DNA of 12,436 bases from contig MU646695.1 of assembly GCA_026770585.1 (NCBI GenBank), positions 145,185-157,620 of the forward strand. Direction: 5' to 3'. The notes below the pieces were generated by a model. That model saw only the letters and a program-made list of their open reading frames with translations, did not search any database and was not told where the DNA came from. This stretch comes from Baffinella frigidus (taxonomy: Eukaryota; Cryptophyceae; Cryptomonadales; Baffinellaceae). Shown in pieces: positions 11,001-12,403 of the stretch (positions are counted from its first letter, which is position 1; each line of letters begins with the position of its first letter). A program made the position numbers and the translations under genes.

Positions 11001-12072
11001 ACATTTTAAGCCCCGTATCCGCACGAGCAGGGTTCGTGATGTCCGAATCGCCCGAACCGGGCCACACGATATCCGCGACGCACATCGTCTGTTCTGAAGG
11101 CGCTGCTACAGAGCGCTTCCCTCTTCTCGAGCCGGTATTGATATCCGAAACCCGAAACCTGATACCCGAAACCCGAAAACTGAAAACCGGAACCCGATAC
11201 CCGAGATCCGGAACGAATATTGTCTGTTCGGAAGGCGCTGCGACGGAGCGCTTCCCCCTCCTCGAGCCGGTACCCGAAACCCGAATCCTGATACCCGAAA
11301 ACCGGAACCGGGACCCCGGAACACGGAACCCGAAACACGGAACACGAGACATACACACATCGTCTGTTCGGAGGGTGCTGCTACAGAGCACTTCCCGCTC
11401 CTCGAACTGGCATTGATACACGAAACCCGAATCCCGAATCCCGAATCCCGAATCCCGGATCCCGAATCCCAAAACCTGAAATCCGCAACGCACATCGTCG
11501 GTTAAGCGTTGCTACGGAGCGTTTCCTACTCCTCGAACCGGCACCCTAAACCCTAAACCTGATACCCGAAACCCGAAACTCGATACCCGAAACCCGAACC
11601 CCGAAAATCGGAAATGCTGGAGCCGTTGACGTTGGAGCTGTTTTTTTTAGGTGTCGATGGAAGGGGGCGTGGCACAGCCGAAACCCGAAACCCGAGACCT
11701 GAAATCTTGGACCCGACACCCAAGACCATAGACCCTACACCAAGCATGGGATGTACTCCTCGTTGACGTTGGAGTCATTTTTAGGCTTACGTTGGAGGCG
11801 TTTGCAGGTGTCGATGGAAGGGGGCGTGGACATCTGCCTGGACAACGGCCTTCTCGGGCTTAGCGTTCAGGGGTTCATGGTATAGGCTTCACGGTGGAGT
11901 TTACGTTGGAGCTATTTGCAGTCTGGTGGTGGAGCCATTTTCAAGCTGATGTTGGAGCCATTTTTCAGGCTTTTCAGGCTGACGTTGGAGCTGTTTTTTT
12001 AAGGTGTCGATGGATGGGGGCGTGGACATCTGGCTGGACAACGTCCTTCTCGAGGCCGAACGCACCCTGCAG
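73..12072 (+). CDS. Dynein heavy chain, partial (linker region), 13 exons
   Basis: Dynein heavy chains are the ATPase motor subunits that walk along microtubules in cilia/flagella (axonemal forms) or in the cytoplasm. Joining 73-189, 1813-1898, 2237-2294, 3001-3126, 3624-3704, 5201-5262, 5835-5895, 6718-6768, 7447-7511, 8648-8693, 10007-10073, 11031-11134 and 12004-12072 gives 993 bp and 331 residues with no stop. Family landmarks appear in order: RHW (res 30-32), W....F (about 75), LEDSI, SWIDKL, SWAHVQSIWMQ followed by VEAVF, FQKVDANF, SLSQHLESKR, FPRLAFLSN, FLQHL, SEGA, VDIWL. All of these lie N-terminal to AAA1, so no P-loop is expected here. The slice looks somewhat compact for the family, mainly just after RHW, so a small exon in intron 1 could be missed. 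Both ends lie outside the window. Axonemal versus cytoplasmic class cannot be decided. The family call is firm; individual exon edges are inferred by eye. Confidence 0.85.
202..447 (+). mobile_element. Foldback (MITE-like) element A, interrupted by element B
   Basis: The ends AGAGCCAAT (202-210) and GGTAGGACTTGGCC (367-380) are the two halves of the terminal arm seen intact at 4206-4410. The flank through GACATGTAGTG also matches that copy. The arm is split by a 156-bp insertion (211-366). No transposase is present. It sits between the exon 1 donor and the short GCCGCG-GTACCC echo of exon 1's end at 449. Confidence 0.6.
211..366. mobile_element. Foldback element B with perfect 42-bp inverted repeats
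   Basis: The stretches 212-253 and 320-361 are exact reverse complements over 42 bp. The inner part is also partly complementary around GTCAACTTAT/ATAAGTTGAC. It lies inside element A. Perfect arms against a degenerate background suggest a recent insertion or arm homogenisation. Confidence 0.7.
607..630 (+). repeat. Partial copy of exon 1 3' end
   Basis: Eight codons (TGG ACC ATC GTT CTC AAC GCC GCG) repeat the exon 1 end with one Ile-to-Val change. The donor GT is mutated to GG, and similarity continues into the intron (ACGCACCCCT). It is a non-functional remnant. Confidence 0.75.
705..905 (+). repeat. GTGGACG / CTCTGAAAGTGG short repeats
   Basis: A roughly 18-bp unit, AAAGTGGCCGATCTCTGA with C/T variation, recurs about five times between 803 and 892. 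It is bracketed by two copies of a GTGGACGTTTCGTGGA..CAGAACCAGACGTACCCG block (about 703-750 and 890-930). No gene is seen in this part of intron 1. Confidence 0.8.
971..1530 (+). repeat. Degenerate telomere-like CCCTAAA array with higher-order unit
   Basis: The tract is mostly CCCTAAA heptamers on the plus strand (TTTAGGG on the other), with many variants. A spacer, GGGAACTCTCTCAAGCTCAA followed by GCAT(T/G)TACACCCC, recurs near 945, 1050, 1243 and 1404, giving a higher-order period of roughly 100-190 bp. The array is internal to an intron, not a chromosome end. Confidence 0.85.
1585..1660 (+). repeat. Duplicated CCACCTCGAC block
   Basis: CCACCTCGACTTCGAACGG near 1586 is repeated with small changes near 1624 and followed by a C13-14 homopolymer. 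The rest of intron 1 up to 1812 looks unique, and I see no gene in it. Confidence 0.6.
1813..1898 (+). CDS. Exon 2: dynein linker helix (A..E..VE)
   Basis: The 28 full codons begin VVALNPANMRAEIKAIAHMA and continue RTEADVER; two bases (CG) complete an Arg codon with the next exon. The pattern 'i..I...A..E..iE..L' is the helix that follows RHW in dynein heavy chains. The acceptor is CTTGC-AG at 1811-1812. The donor GTTCCT (1899) opens directly into a long CT microsatellite. The split codon CG|G closes correctly with exon 3, which supports both edges. Fewer residues than usual separate RHW from this helix, so an extra small exon in intron 1 is possible, but none was found. Confidence 0.75.
1903..2092 (+). 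repeat. CT microsatellite in intron 2
   Basis: This is a (CT)n tract broken by TGTCTTTCTGTCTGTCTGA and CCCTCC stretches. It begins within 5 bp of the exon 2 donor. It creates long Ser-Leu or Arg-Glu open frames on both strands that are not genes. Confidence 0.9.
2094..2128 (+). repeat. Internally deleted copy of exon 2
   Basis: GCGCAGAACCCCGCG resembles the exon 2 start (GCGCTGAACCCCGCG), and GCGGACGTCGAGCGC resembles its end (GCCGACGTCGAGCGC), joined directly. The donor is lost (AGTTTC). It lies just after the CT microsatellite and before exon 3. Confidence 0.65.
2237..2294 (+). CDS. Exon 3: dynein linker segment (W....F..YK)
   Basis: One base completes Arg, then 19 codons read VRLMGERWSDRSFVFADYK. 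This matches the 'm...W....f....yk' pattern between the A..E helix and the LDD motif of dynein heavy chains. The acceptor is CTCCGC-AG (2235-2236) and the donor is GTGCGT (2295). Its 3' end is copied twice downstream around a large palindrome. The residues YK join smoothly to GRAQAVLDSD of exon 4, as in the family's 'YK.rGt.iL...de'. Confidence 0.75.
2333..2496. repeat. Palindrome with 61-bp arms
   Basis: The stretch 2333-2393 is nearly the reverse complement of 2436-2496, with only a few mismatches near TACGG/TTGGT and the outer end. The 42-bp loop contains a copy of the exon 3 end. The arms carry AAAGTTGACA and GTCAACTT motifs shared with the hairpin at 212-361 and with 4515-4560. Confidence 0.85.
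2404..2424 (+). repeat. Partial copy 1 of exon 3 3' end
   Basis: Codons TTG GTC TTC GCG GAC TAC ACG are followed by GTGCTT, against TTC GTC TTC GCG GAC TAT AAG and GTGCGT in exon 3. There is one synonymous and there are two amino-acid changes. It lies in the loop of the 2333-2496 palindrome. Confidence 0.7.
2500..2517 (+). repeat. Partial copy 2 of exon 3 3' end
   Basis: GTC TTG GCG GAC TGC AAG plus the donor-like GTGCGTTGCTCG repeats the exon 3 end and the first 12 intron bases exactly at the donor. It follows directly after the second palindrome arm. The donor is intact, so a decoy or alternative use is possible. Confidence 0.75.
2630..2816 (+). repeat. AT-rich intron stretch with CGCATTAAAT repeats
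   Basis: GCATTAAATTC, GCATTAAATCTCACACGGAT, GCATTGAATCT and GCATTAAAATT recur between about 2748 and 2812, leading into a TTTGCAG acceptor-like site. No gene is seen. Confidence 0.6.
2817..2883 (+). pseudogene. Upstream copy of the first half of exon 4 (4')
   Basis: Twenty-two codons encode exactly the same residues as the exon 4 start (GRAQAVLDSDFLVYVKNDLE then DS). They differ at seven third positions only, all synonymous. The acceptor TTTGC-AG is intact. Homology stops after TCGA; reading on gives KPFRQ and then TGA at 2898, with no donor at the break. As it stands it cannot be a full alternative exon unless a donor further down is used. Confidence 0.85.
2886..3000. mobile_element. Small inverted-repeat element (MITE-like) before exon 4
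   Basis: AATGAAATTTACTACAC near 2897 is complementary to GTGTAGTAATTTTCATT near 2973, and a second copy of TAGTAATTTTCATTGAAAT overlaps (2949 and 2974). Similar ends occur near 3474-3531 and a GTGTAGTAATTTCC end near 7576. The exon 4 acceptor forms the right edge. Confidence 0.5.
3001..3126 (+). CDS. Exon 4: dynein linker segment (LEDSI...LQGI)
   Basis: The 42 residues start GRAQAVLDSDFLVYVKNDLE and include DSIMQLQGISAATRGSETLA, ending EE. They match the conserved 'iL...dei...LdDsi..lqsM..s.....f..ev' region. The acceptor is GAAATGC-AG and the donor is GAG|GTCAAC, both phase 0. This is the longest exon here. Its first 22 codons are duplicated upstream at 2817-2883 with only synonymous changes, and its last six codons are echoed downstream at 3269-3286. 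The acceptor lies at the end of a small inverted-repeat element (2886-3000). Confidence 0.85.
3269..3286 (+). repeat. Partial copy of exon 4 3' end
   Basis: GAG GCG CTG GCC GAG GAG then GTTTACCCCCC repeats GAG ACG CTG GCC GAA GAG then GTCAACCCCCC. There is one amino-acid and one synonymous difference. The donor GT is kept. Confidence 0.75.
3300..3430. repeat. GTCA/TGAC-rich inverted motifs
   Basis: TTGAAAAGTCA, TTGACTTTTGAAAAGTCAA and GGTGACTTGTCAC form short overlapping direct and inverted repeats in intron 4. No coding signal is seen. Confidence 0.55.
3474..3535. mobile_element. Short inverted-repeat element
   Basis: GAAATTACCACATG at the left and TGTGTAGTGATTTTCATC at the right are imperfect inverted repeats around TTACTAGTAATATTGAC. 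The ends resemble the element at 2886-3000. It is in intron 4. Confidence 0.4.
3624..3704 (+). CDS. Exon 5: dynein linker segment (W...L...W..VQ..W)
   Basis: The 27 residues are VASWIDKLSVTVEVIDSWAH then VQSIWMQ. They match the family's 'v..We.kL......i..Wl.vQ..W.yLe.IF', one of the clearest dynein signatures in the window. The acceptor is CGCGGC-AG (3622-3623). The donor is CAG|GTCTCC, phase 0. The last 14 bases and the donor are repeated at 3784-3803 inside a near-perfect 24-bp palindrome. Joining to exon 6 gives WMQ-VEAVF, as expected for 'W.YLEPIF'. Confidence 0.9.
3715..3801 (+). repeat. Direct repeat R1 and 24-bp palindrome with exon 5 end
   Basis: GTCACCCCCCCTGAAAGTCA followed later by TTTGTAAAGCGCAGCAGA recurs at about 4083-4168. 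At 3778-3801, AGACCTGCAT-CTGG-ATGCAGGTCT is palindromic except for the centre, and 3784-3797 of it is the exon 5 end (GCATCTGGATGCAG plus GTCTCC). Confidence 0.75.
3801..3849 (+). repeat. 16-bp tandem repeat
   Basis: TCCTGAACCATGTTCA is repeated three times head to tail, directly after the palindrome. Confidence 0.85.
3850..4078 (+). repeat. Telomere-like array (CCCTGAA variant)
   Basis: CCCTGAA, CCCTAAA and CCCTGGCCCTCAG variants alternate. The CCCTCAGCCCTAAACCCTGAA order recurs several times. No gene is seen. Confidence 0.8.
4206..4410. mobile_element. Foldback element A, intact copy, 69-bp arms
   Basis: The stretches 4206-4274 and 4342-4410 are long imperfect reverse complements, beginning AGAGCCAATGTGGTAGGACT. 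The 67-bp loop contains GACATGTAGTGTTTTAAATT. No open frame of substance is present, so it is non-autonomous. Related sequence occurs at 202-447 and as a solo arm at 4564-4600. Confidence 0.8.
4564..4600 (-). mobile_element. Solo arm of foldback element A
   Basis: GTTCGATTTGGCCAAGTCCT then ACCACATTGG repeats the right arm of the 4206-4410 element. The sequence before it (about 4505-4555, TTTTCCGCCCCAAAGTT onward) resembles the left arm region of the 2333 palindrome, so this is a junction of two repeat families. Confidence 0.7.
4653..4897. repeat. Foldback with ATACCGTATGG repeats
   Basis: The stretches 4835-4858 and 4874-4897 are perfect 24-bp reverse complements around a 15-bp loop. Two more direct copies of GAGAT(T/C)AATACCGTATG precede them (about 4787 and 4808). 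Outside these, 4672-4686 and 4760-4774 (GATTAATTGCTTTTG and its complement) form a second nested inverted repeat. Confidence 0.8.
4935..5190 (+). repeat. About 70-bp direct repeat upstream of exon 6
   Basis: CCTACCGCAC..AG.TACCCATG then CTAGTCCCCAT(C/G)AAACCCT occurs at about 4936 and about 5116, each followed by a (T/C)TGAGCC(C/T)TCAACC stretch. It fills the last part of intron 5; no gene is seen. Confidence 0.75.
5201..5262 (+). CDS. Exon 6: dynein linker segment (YLEPIF equivalent)
   Basis: The 20 codons read VEAVFTSQGHSNEALAAETK, then AG of a split Arg codon. This corresponds to 'LEpIF.s.DI...lp.E...F' of dynein heavy chains, with VEAVF in place of LEPIF. The acceptor is CCAAA-AG (5199-5200), with a weak pyrimidine tract, and the donor is GTAAAC. 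The split codon AG|G closes with exon 7 to give R-FQKVD. A partial copy of its last ten codons lies 73 bp after its end, at 5336-5367. Confidence 0.8.
5263..5704 (+). repeat. Telomere-like array with CCCTACA subarray
   Basis: Apart from the exon 6 copy at 5336-5367, the tract is C-rich heptamers. Between about 5466 and 5550 the unit is almost purely ACCCTAC (about 12 copies), with CCCGAAA variants near 5590-5640. Confidence 0.85.
5336..5367 (+). pseudogene. Partial copy of exon 6 3' end (6')
   Basis: Ten codons encode SNEALAAETK exactly as in exon 6 but with four synonymous changes (CTC, GCT, GAA, ACA) and no amino-acid change. The last two bases are TG instead of AG before the GT donor, which weakens it. 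It is embedded in telomere-like repeats. Confidence 0.8.
5767..5834 (+). repeat. Triplicated 23-bp acceptor unit before exon 7
   Basis: Three head-to-tail units start at 5767, 5790 and 5813, each carrying CAACTT(G/A) and CCGCAACAG. The AG of the last unit is the exon 7 acceptor, so two upstream decoy AGs exist 23 and 46 bp before it. Confidence 0.85.
5835..5895 (+). CDS. Exon 7: dynein linker segment (F..VD..F..V)
   Basis: After the split Arg the 20 codons read FQKVDANFQRVVQRAHDNRN. This matches the family's 'rF..vd..wr.iM' segment after YLEPIF. The acceptor CAAC-AG is the last of three tandem copies of a 23-bp unit that each end in CGCAACAG. The donor GTACAC runs straight into telomere-like heptamers. 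Phase 0 at the end fits exon 8. The donor edge is chosen because exon 8 then continues the open frame; short CCGAAACGT echoes occur near 5290 and 6417. Confidence 0.75.
5896..6416 (+). repeat. Telomere-like array with CATACGCCATGAAACCC unit
   Basis: This is a long CCCTAAA/CCCTGAA tract filling most of intron 7. CCATACGCCATGAAACCC (or CTACGCC) recurs at least five times between about 5922 and 6140, forming a higher-order repeat. Confidence 0.85.
6500..6716 (+). repeat. CAACTTTCGCCGTGAAACAA repeats before exon 8
   Basis: CAACAACTTTCGGCG, GAAACAACTTTCG and related units recur about eight times in two blocks, the second ending at the exon 8 acceptor. Each block ends in GGCGG(T/C)AGGTGGTCACGTGCTG, so the exon 8 start was duplicated together with the repeat. 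Confidence 0.8.
6623..6636 (+). repeat. Upstream partial copy of exon 8 5' end
   Basis: GTGGTCACGTGCTG after GGTAG repeats the first 14 bases of exon 8 with an intact AG acceptor. Confidence 0.8.
6718..6768 (+). CDS. Exon 8: dynein linker segment (..QQLRSLLPQ)
   Basis: The 17 residues VVTCCATDQQLRSLLPQ correspond to the 'p.lLe.L...n' stretch that leads into the IqkgLn.YLE.KR motif. The acceptor is GGCGGC-AG (6716-6717) and the donor is CAG|GTTAGA, both phase 0. The match is weaker in isolation than for other exons; the call rests on the open phase-0 frame and the join to VTEQLELSK in exon 9. Its first 14 bases with acceptor recur at 6623-6636, and its last 12 bases with donor recur at 6893-6904. 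Confidence 0.7.
6770..7030 (+). repeat. TTGGAGCCATTTT short repeats in intron 8
   Basis: TTGGAGCCATTT or TTAGAGCCA variants recur near 6772, 6951, 6974, 6991, 7004 and 7023. The same motif recurs in intron 12 (about 11617-11995). Read in frame it gives LEPIF/LEPF, which resembles the dynein YLEPIF motif, but the copies lack a sustained frame and this is probably coincidental. Confidence 0.65.
6893..6904 (+). repeat. Downstream partial copy of exon 8 3' end
   Basis: CTCCTCCCCCAG followed by GTGCCC repeats the last four codons of exon 8 and keeps a GT donor. Confidence 0.65.
7031..7304. other. Unique intron 8 stretch, no gene seen
   Basis: Apart from an AAAGTTGACAGGTTTGTACC motif near 7081, shared with the hairpin elements, I see no repeats, splice-bounded open frame or RNA gene here. 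Confidence 0.5.
7305..7440 (+). repeat. Telomere-like array before exon 9
   Basis: The tract consists of CCCTAAA and CCCCAAA heptamers, ending 6 bp before the first exon 9 base. Confidence 0.85.
7447..7511 (+). CDS. Exon 9: dynein YLE.KR motif
   Basis: The 21 codons read VTEQLELSKHSLSQHLESKR then A, followed by AG of a split Arg. They match 'l...n..Le.iqkgL..YLE.KR..FPRF', with HLESKR in place of YLEtKR. The acceptor is CTACAAC-AG (7445-7446), just after a telomere-like array, and the donor is GTACCC. AG|A closes with exon 10 to give KRAR-FPRL. A nearly complete second copy (9') lies 165 bp downstream and shares the same phases. Confidence 0.9.
7676..7743 (+). pseudogene. Nearly complete duplicate of exon 9 (9'), possible alternative exon
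   Basis: From an AG at 7674-7675 to a CAG|GTTCGT donor the frame is open for 22 codons: PRVEQLELSKRSLSQHLESK then RA, plus AG. It has the same start phase (0) and end phase (2) as exon 9. Compared with exon 9 there are five synonymous changes, one His-to-Arg change, one codon deleted in frame, and PR added by the acceptor choice. The pyrimidine tract before 7675 is poor. It could be a mutually exclusive exon or a recent relic. Confidence 0.6.
7757..7945 (+). repeat. Telomere-like then CCACCTT/CCACCCT array
   Basis: CCCTAAA units grade into CCACCTT and CCACCCT heptamers, a pyrimidine-rich derivative. The open frames across it are low-complexity artefacts. Confidence 0.8.
8030..8425. repeat. 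GC-rich block with interlocking inverted repeats
   Basis: CGCGACCCGCGCGC (8099-8112) pairs with 8141-8154 around a 28-nt loop (8113-8140). That loop is the reverse complement of 8398-8425 (27 of 28). AAGGTTTCCCGCG occurs at 8090 and 8376, and ATCTGGCGTG (8364) pairs with CACGCCAGAT (8391). The block is far more GC-rich than its surroundings and looks like a separate insertion in intron 9. Confidence 0.7.
8331..8340 (+). promoter_or_regulatory. TATA-like element downstream of GC boxes
   Basis: GTATATAAGC follows a C-rich stretch with CCCCGCCC (about 8258). The arrangement resembles a core promoter, but no gene downstream is recognised and chance is likely. Confidence 0.15.
8648..8693 (+). CDS. 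Exon 10: dynein FPRFFFLSNDELLEIL motif
   Basis: One base closes the Arg codon, then 15 codons read FPRLAFLSNLALLDM. This is the hallmark 'FPRFfFLSndeLLeIL' of dynein heavy chains, with the usual Asp after Asn replaced by Leu. The acceptor is GCCGGC-AG (8646-8647) and the donor is ATG|GTGCGG, phase 0. Copies of its 3' end with donor-like positions follow at 8779, 8922, 9058 and 9100. Confidence 0.9.
8703..8800 (+). repeat. TTCTTCT..TGAGCCCC repeats
   Basis: CTTTCTTCTTTTCGTGAGCCC and close variants recur near 8702, 8722, 8747 and 8766, and again near 9071-9096. They are associated with copies of the exon 10 end. Confidence 0.65.
8779..9108 (+). repeat. Four partial copies of exon 10 3' end
   Basis: Copies are at 8779-8790 (CTG CTC GAC ATG, donor GTCAGC), 8922-8948 (nine codons LSNLALLDI, donor GTCAGA), 9058-9065 (TCGACATG, donor lost) and 9100-9108 (CTCGACATG, donor changed to GC). 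All are downstream of exon 10 and followed by similar AGCCCCCTT sequence. Confidence 0.75.
8817..9045 (+). repeat. TTTCACTATAGAGTGGA repeats
   Basis: About ten units of (T/G)TTCACTA(T/C)AGAGTG(G/A)A with GTTCACTAC variants recur at roughly 18-27-bp spacing, interleaved with an exon 10 copy. The same motif returns in intron 11 (about 10548-10990). Confidence 0.8.
9109..9735. other. Mostly unique intron 10 stretch, no gene seen
   Basis: A plus-strand open frame of 123 codons spans 9297-9668, but it has no recognisable domain, no dynein similarity and no convincing start context. GCGGCTGCAGCCGC near 9328 is a short palindrome. Confidence 0.4.
9737..9904 (+). repeat. Two upstream partial copies of exon 11 5' end
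   Basis: At 9737-9760, GTGTCAGCGGCGGCGGACTC then GCGG (one synonymous difference) follows GAAC-AG. At 9888-9904, GTGTCTGCGGCGGCGG follows CCTA-AG. Both keep the acceptor and then diverge from exon 11. Confidence 0.85.
9811..9827. repeat. Head-to-head telomere-type heptamers
   Basis: CCCTAAAC-G-GTTTAGGG is the only clear place where the heptamer switches strand in this window. It is followed by TGGTGTACTGGTGGTACTGG repeats. Confidence 0.8.
10007..10073 (+). CDS. Exon 11: dynein linker segment (D..t.LQHL)
   Basis: The 22 codons read VSAAADSRTFLQHLPALSAG then LR, plus G of a split Gly codon. They match 'LsqakDp..VqpHLkkcFegi' after FPRF..LS in dynein heavy chains. The acceptor is GAAACAATC-AG (10005-10006) and the donor is GAG|GTGCCC. 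G|GG closes with exon 12. This copy is chosen over the acceptor copies at 9737 and 9888 and the donor copies at 10165 and 10390 because only it holds both splice sites and the whole reading frame. Confidence 0.8.
10082..10480 (+). repeat. TTTACAGTAAATTGC repeats with exon 11 copies
   Basis: GCTTTACAGTA(A/G)AT and TTTACAGTG units recur more than ten times. Two partial exon 11 ends are embedded: 10165-10186 (GCC CTC TCC GCC GGC CTC CGA G, donor GTCCCG) and 10390-10429 (13 codons plus G, one synonymous change, donor GTGCCC). The latter keeps near-identity about 30 bp into the intron. Confidence 0.85.
10495..11030 (+). repeat. TTCTAAGCCCCGTATCC blocks with exon 12 5' copies
   Basis: The block (T)TAAGCCCCGT.TCCGCACGAGCAG occurs near 10500, 10634 (shortened), 10860 and 11007. 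The last is the intron end before exon 12. Two carry exon 12 starts: 10525-10544 and 10885-10917 (33 bases; Met-to-Ile and Glu-to-Lys changes). TTCACTATAG units lie between them. Confidence 0.8.
11031..11134 (+). CDS. Exon 12: dynein segment with SEGE-like motif
   Basis: After the split Gly the 34 codons read FVMSESPEPGHTISATHIVC then SEGAATERFPLLEP. This fits 'l.f......I..M.SaEGE.v.l..pv', with SEGA in place of SEGE. The acceptor is ACGAGC-AG (11029-11030) and the donor is CCG|GTATTG, phase 0. The 5' part is copied upstream at 10525 and 10885, and the 3' part downstream at 11213, 11353 and 11488, making this the most heavily amplified exon in the window. Confidence 0.85.
11213..11269 (+). 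pseudogene. Exon 12 3' copy c2
   Basis: Nineteen codons read TNIVCSEGAATERFPLLEP. There are six synonymous changes and one amino-acid change (His to Asn) relative to exon 12. The donor GTACCC is intact. There is no obvious AG acceptor in the matching frame. Confidence 0.8.
11353..11409 (+). pseudogene. Exon 12 3' copy c3
   Basis: Nineteen codons read THIVCSEGAATEHFPLLEL. There are seven synonymous and two amino-acid changes relative to exon 12. The donor is changed from GT to GC (GCATTG). Confidence 0.8.
11488..11541 (+). pseudogene. Exon 12 3' copy c4 (frameshifted)
   Basis: It begins ACG CAC ATC GTC, then a 4-base deletion breaks the frame around GGTTAAGCG. The rest (GCTACGGAGCG...CCTCGAACCG) is still recognisable. 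The donor is GC. It is the most decayed of the series. Confidence 0.75.
11617..11995 (+). repeat. TTGGAGC(C/T)(A/G)TTTT repeats with exon 13 5' copies
   Basis: GACGTTGGAGCTGTTTTTTT-type units recur about eight times and supply T-runs before each acceptor copy. Two partial exon 13 starts are embedded: 11651-11672 (22 bases after TTTTAG) and 11808-11856 (16 codons after TTGCAG; Asp to Glu, conserved Trp to Cys, Val to Gly). Confidence 0.8.
12004..12072 (+). CDS. Exon 13: dynein segment with V(E/D).WL motif
   Basis: The 23 codons read VSMDGGVDIWLDNVLLEAER then TLQ. They match 'v...g.VE.WL..ve..M..tL', the stretch just before the AAA ring begins. The acceptor is a T-run followed by AAG (12001-12003), with a good polypyrimidine tract, and the donor is CAG|GTTGTG, phase 0. 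It is preferred over the upstream copies at 11651 and 11808, which are truncated or have lost the conserved Trp, and over the acceptor-less copy at 12280. The next exon lies beyond the window. Confidence 0.85.
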
Positions 12073-12086
12073 GTTGTGAGCCCCCT

Positions 12087-12088
<2 letters not shown>

Positions 12089-12128
<40 letters not shown>

Positions 12129-12279
12129 AAGAGAGCGAGAAAGAGAGCGAGAGAGAGAGAGAGAGAGAGAGATAGGGAGAGAGAGCGCGCGCGAGAGAGA
12201 GGGAGAAAGCGAGCGCGCGCGCGAGAGAGAGAGAGAGGTAGGGAGAGAGAGCGCGCGCGAGAGAGAGCGCGAGCGAGAG
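12089..12279 (+). repeat. GA microsatellite with GCGCGC interruptions
   Basis: The (GA)n tract contains AAAGAAAG and GCGCGCGCGAGAGAG segments, and a GAGAGAGAGGTAGGGAGAGA unit is repeated. It lies between exon 13 and its donor-side copy. Confidence 0.9.
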
Positions 12280-12318
12280 CTGGACAACGTCCTTCTCGAG
12301 GCCGAACGCACCATCCAG
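12280..12318 (+). pseudogene. Partial copy of exon 13 3' end
   Basis: Thirteen codons encode LDNVLLEAERTIQ, one Leu-to-Ile change from exon 13, with an intact donor GTGATG. The left edge runs straight into the GA microsatellite, so no acceptor remains except AG dinucleotides within GAGAG. Confidence 0.8.
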
Positions 12319-12321
12319 GTG

Positions 12322-12396
12322 ATGAGCTCCCTGTTAGTGCAGGGATATGAGCTCCCTGTTAGTGCAGGGACTAGCCTGCCCGCCGGCAGGCTAGTC
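12322..12396. repeat. 25-bp direct repeat and 12-bp-arm hairpin
   Basis: ATGAGCTCCCTGTTAGTGCA then GGG occurs at 12322 and 12347. The second copy overlaps a perfect hairpin, GACTAGCCTGCC (12369-12380), loop CGCC, GGCAGGCTAGTC (12385-12396). Confidence 0.85.
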
Positions 12397-12402
12397 GCCC
12401 CC

Positions 12403-12403
<1 letters not shown>

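Larger units (their letters stand above)
11140..11740 (+). repeat. CCCGAAA/CCCGAATC heptamer-like arrays
   Basis: Between and after exon 12 copies the intron consists of CCCGAAACC(C/T)GA-type units (11140-11210, 11270-11345, 11415-11480, 11545-11605, 11676-11735). They are clearly related to CCCTAAA but with G in the T position. The effect is an intron-specific repeat dialect. Confidence 0.8.

Noticed and set aside
10777-11493. 238-codon minus-strand open frame with RDSGFGI repeats
   Set aside because: It is the reverse reading of CCCGAAA heptamers and exon 12 copies; repeat-derived.
11901-12314. 137-codon minus-strand Ser-Leu-Arg open frame
   Set aside because: It arises from the GA microsatellite and is antisense to exon 13.
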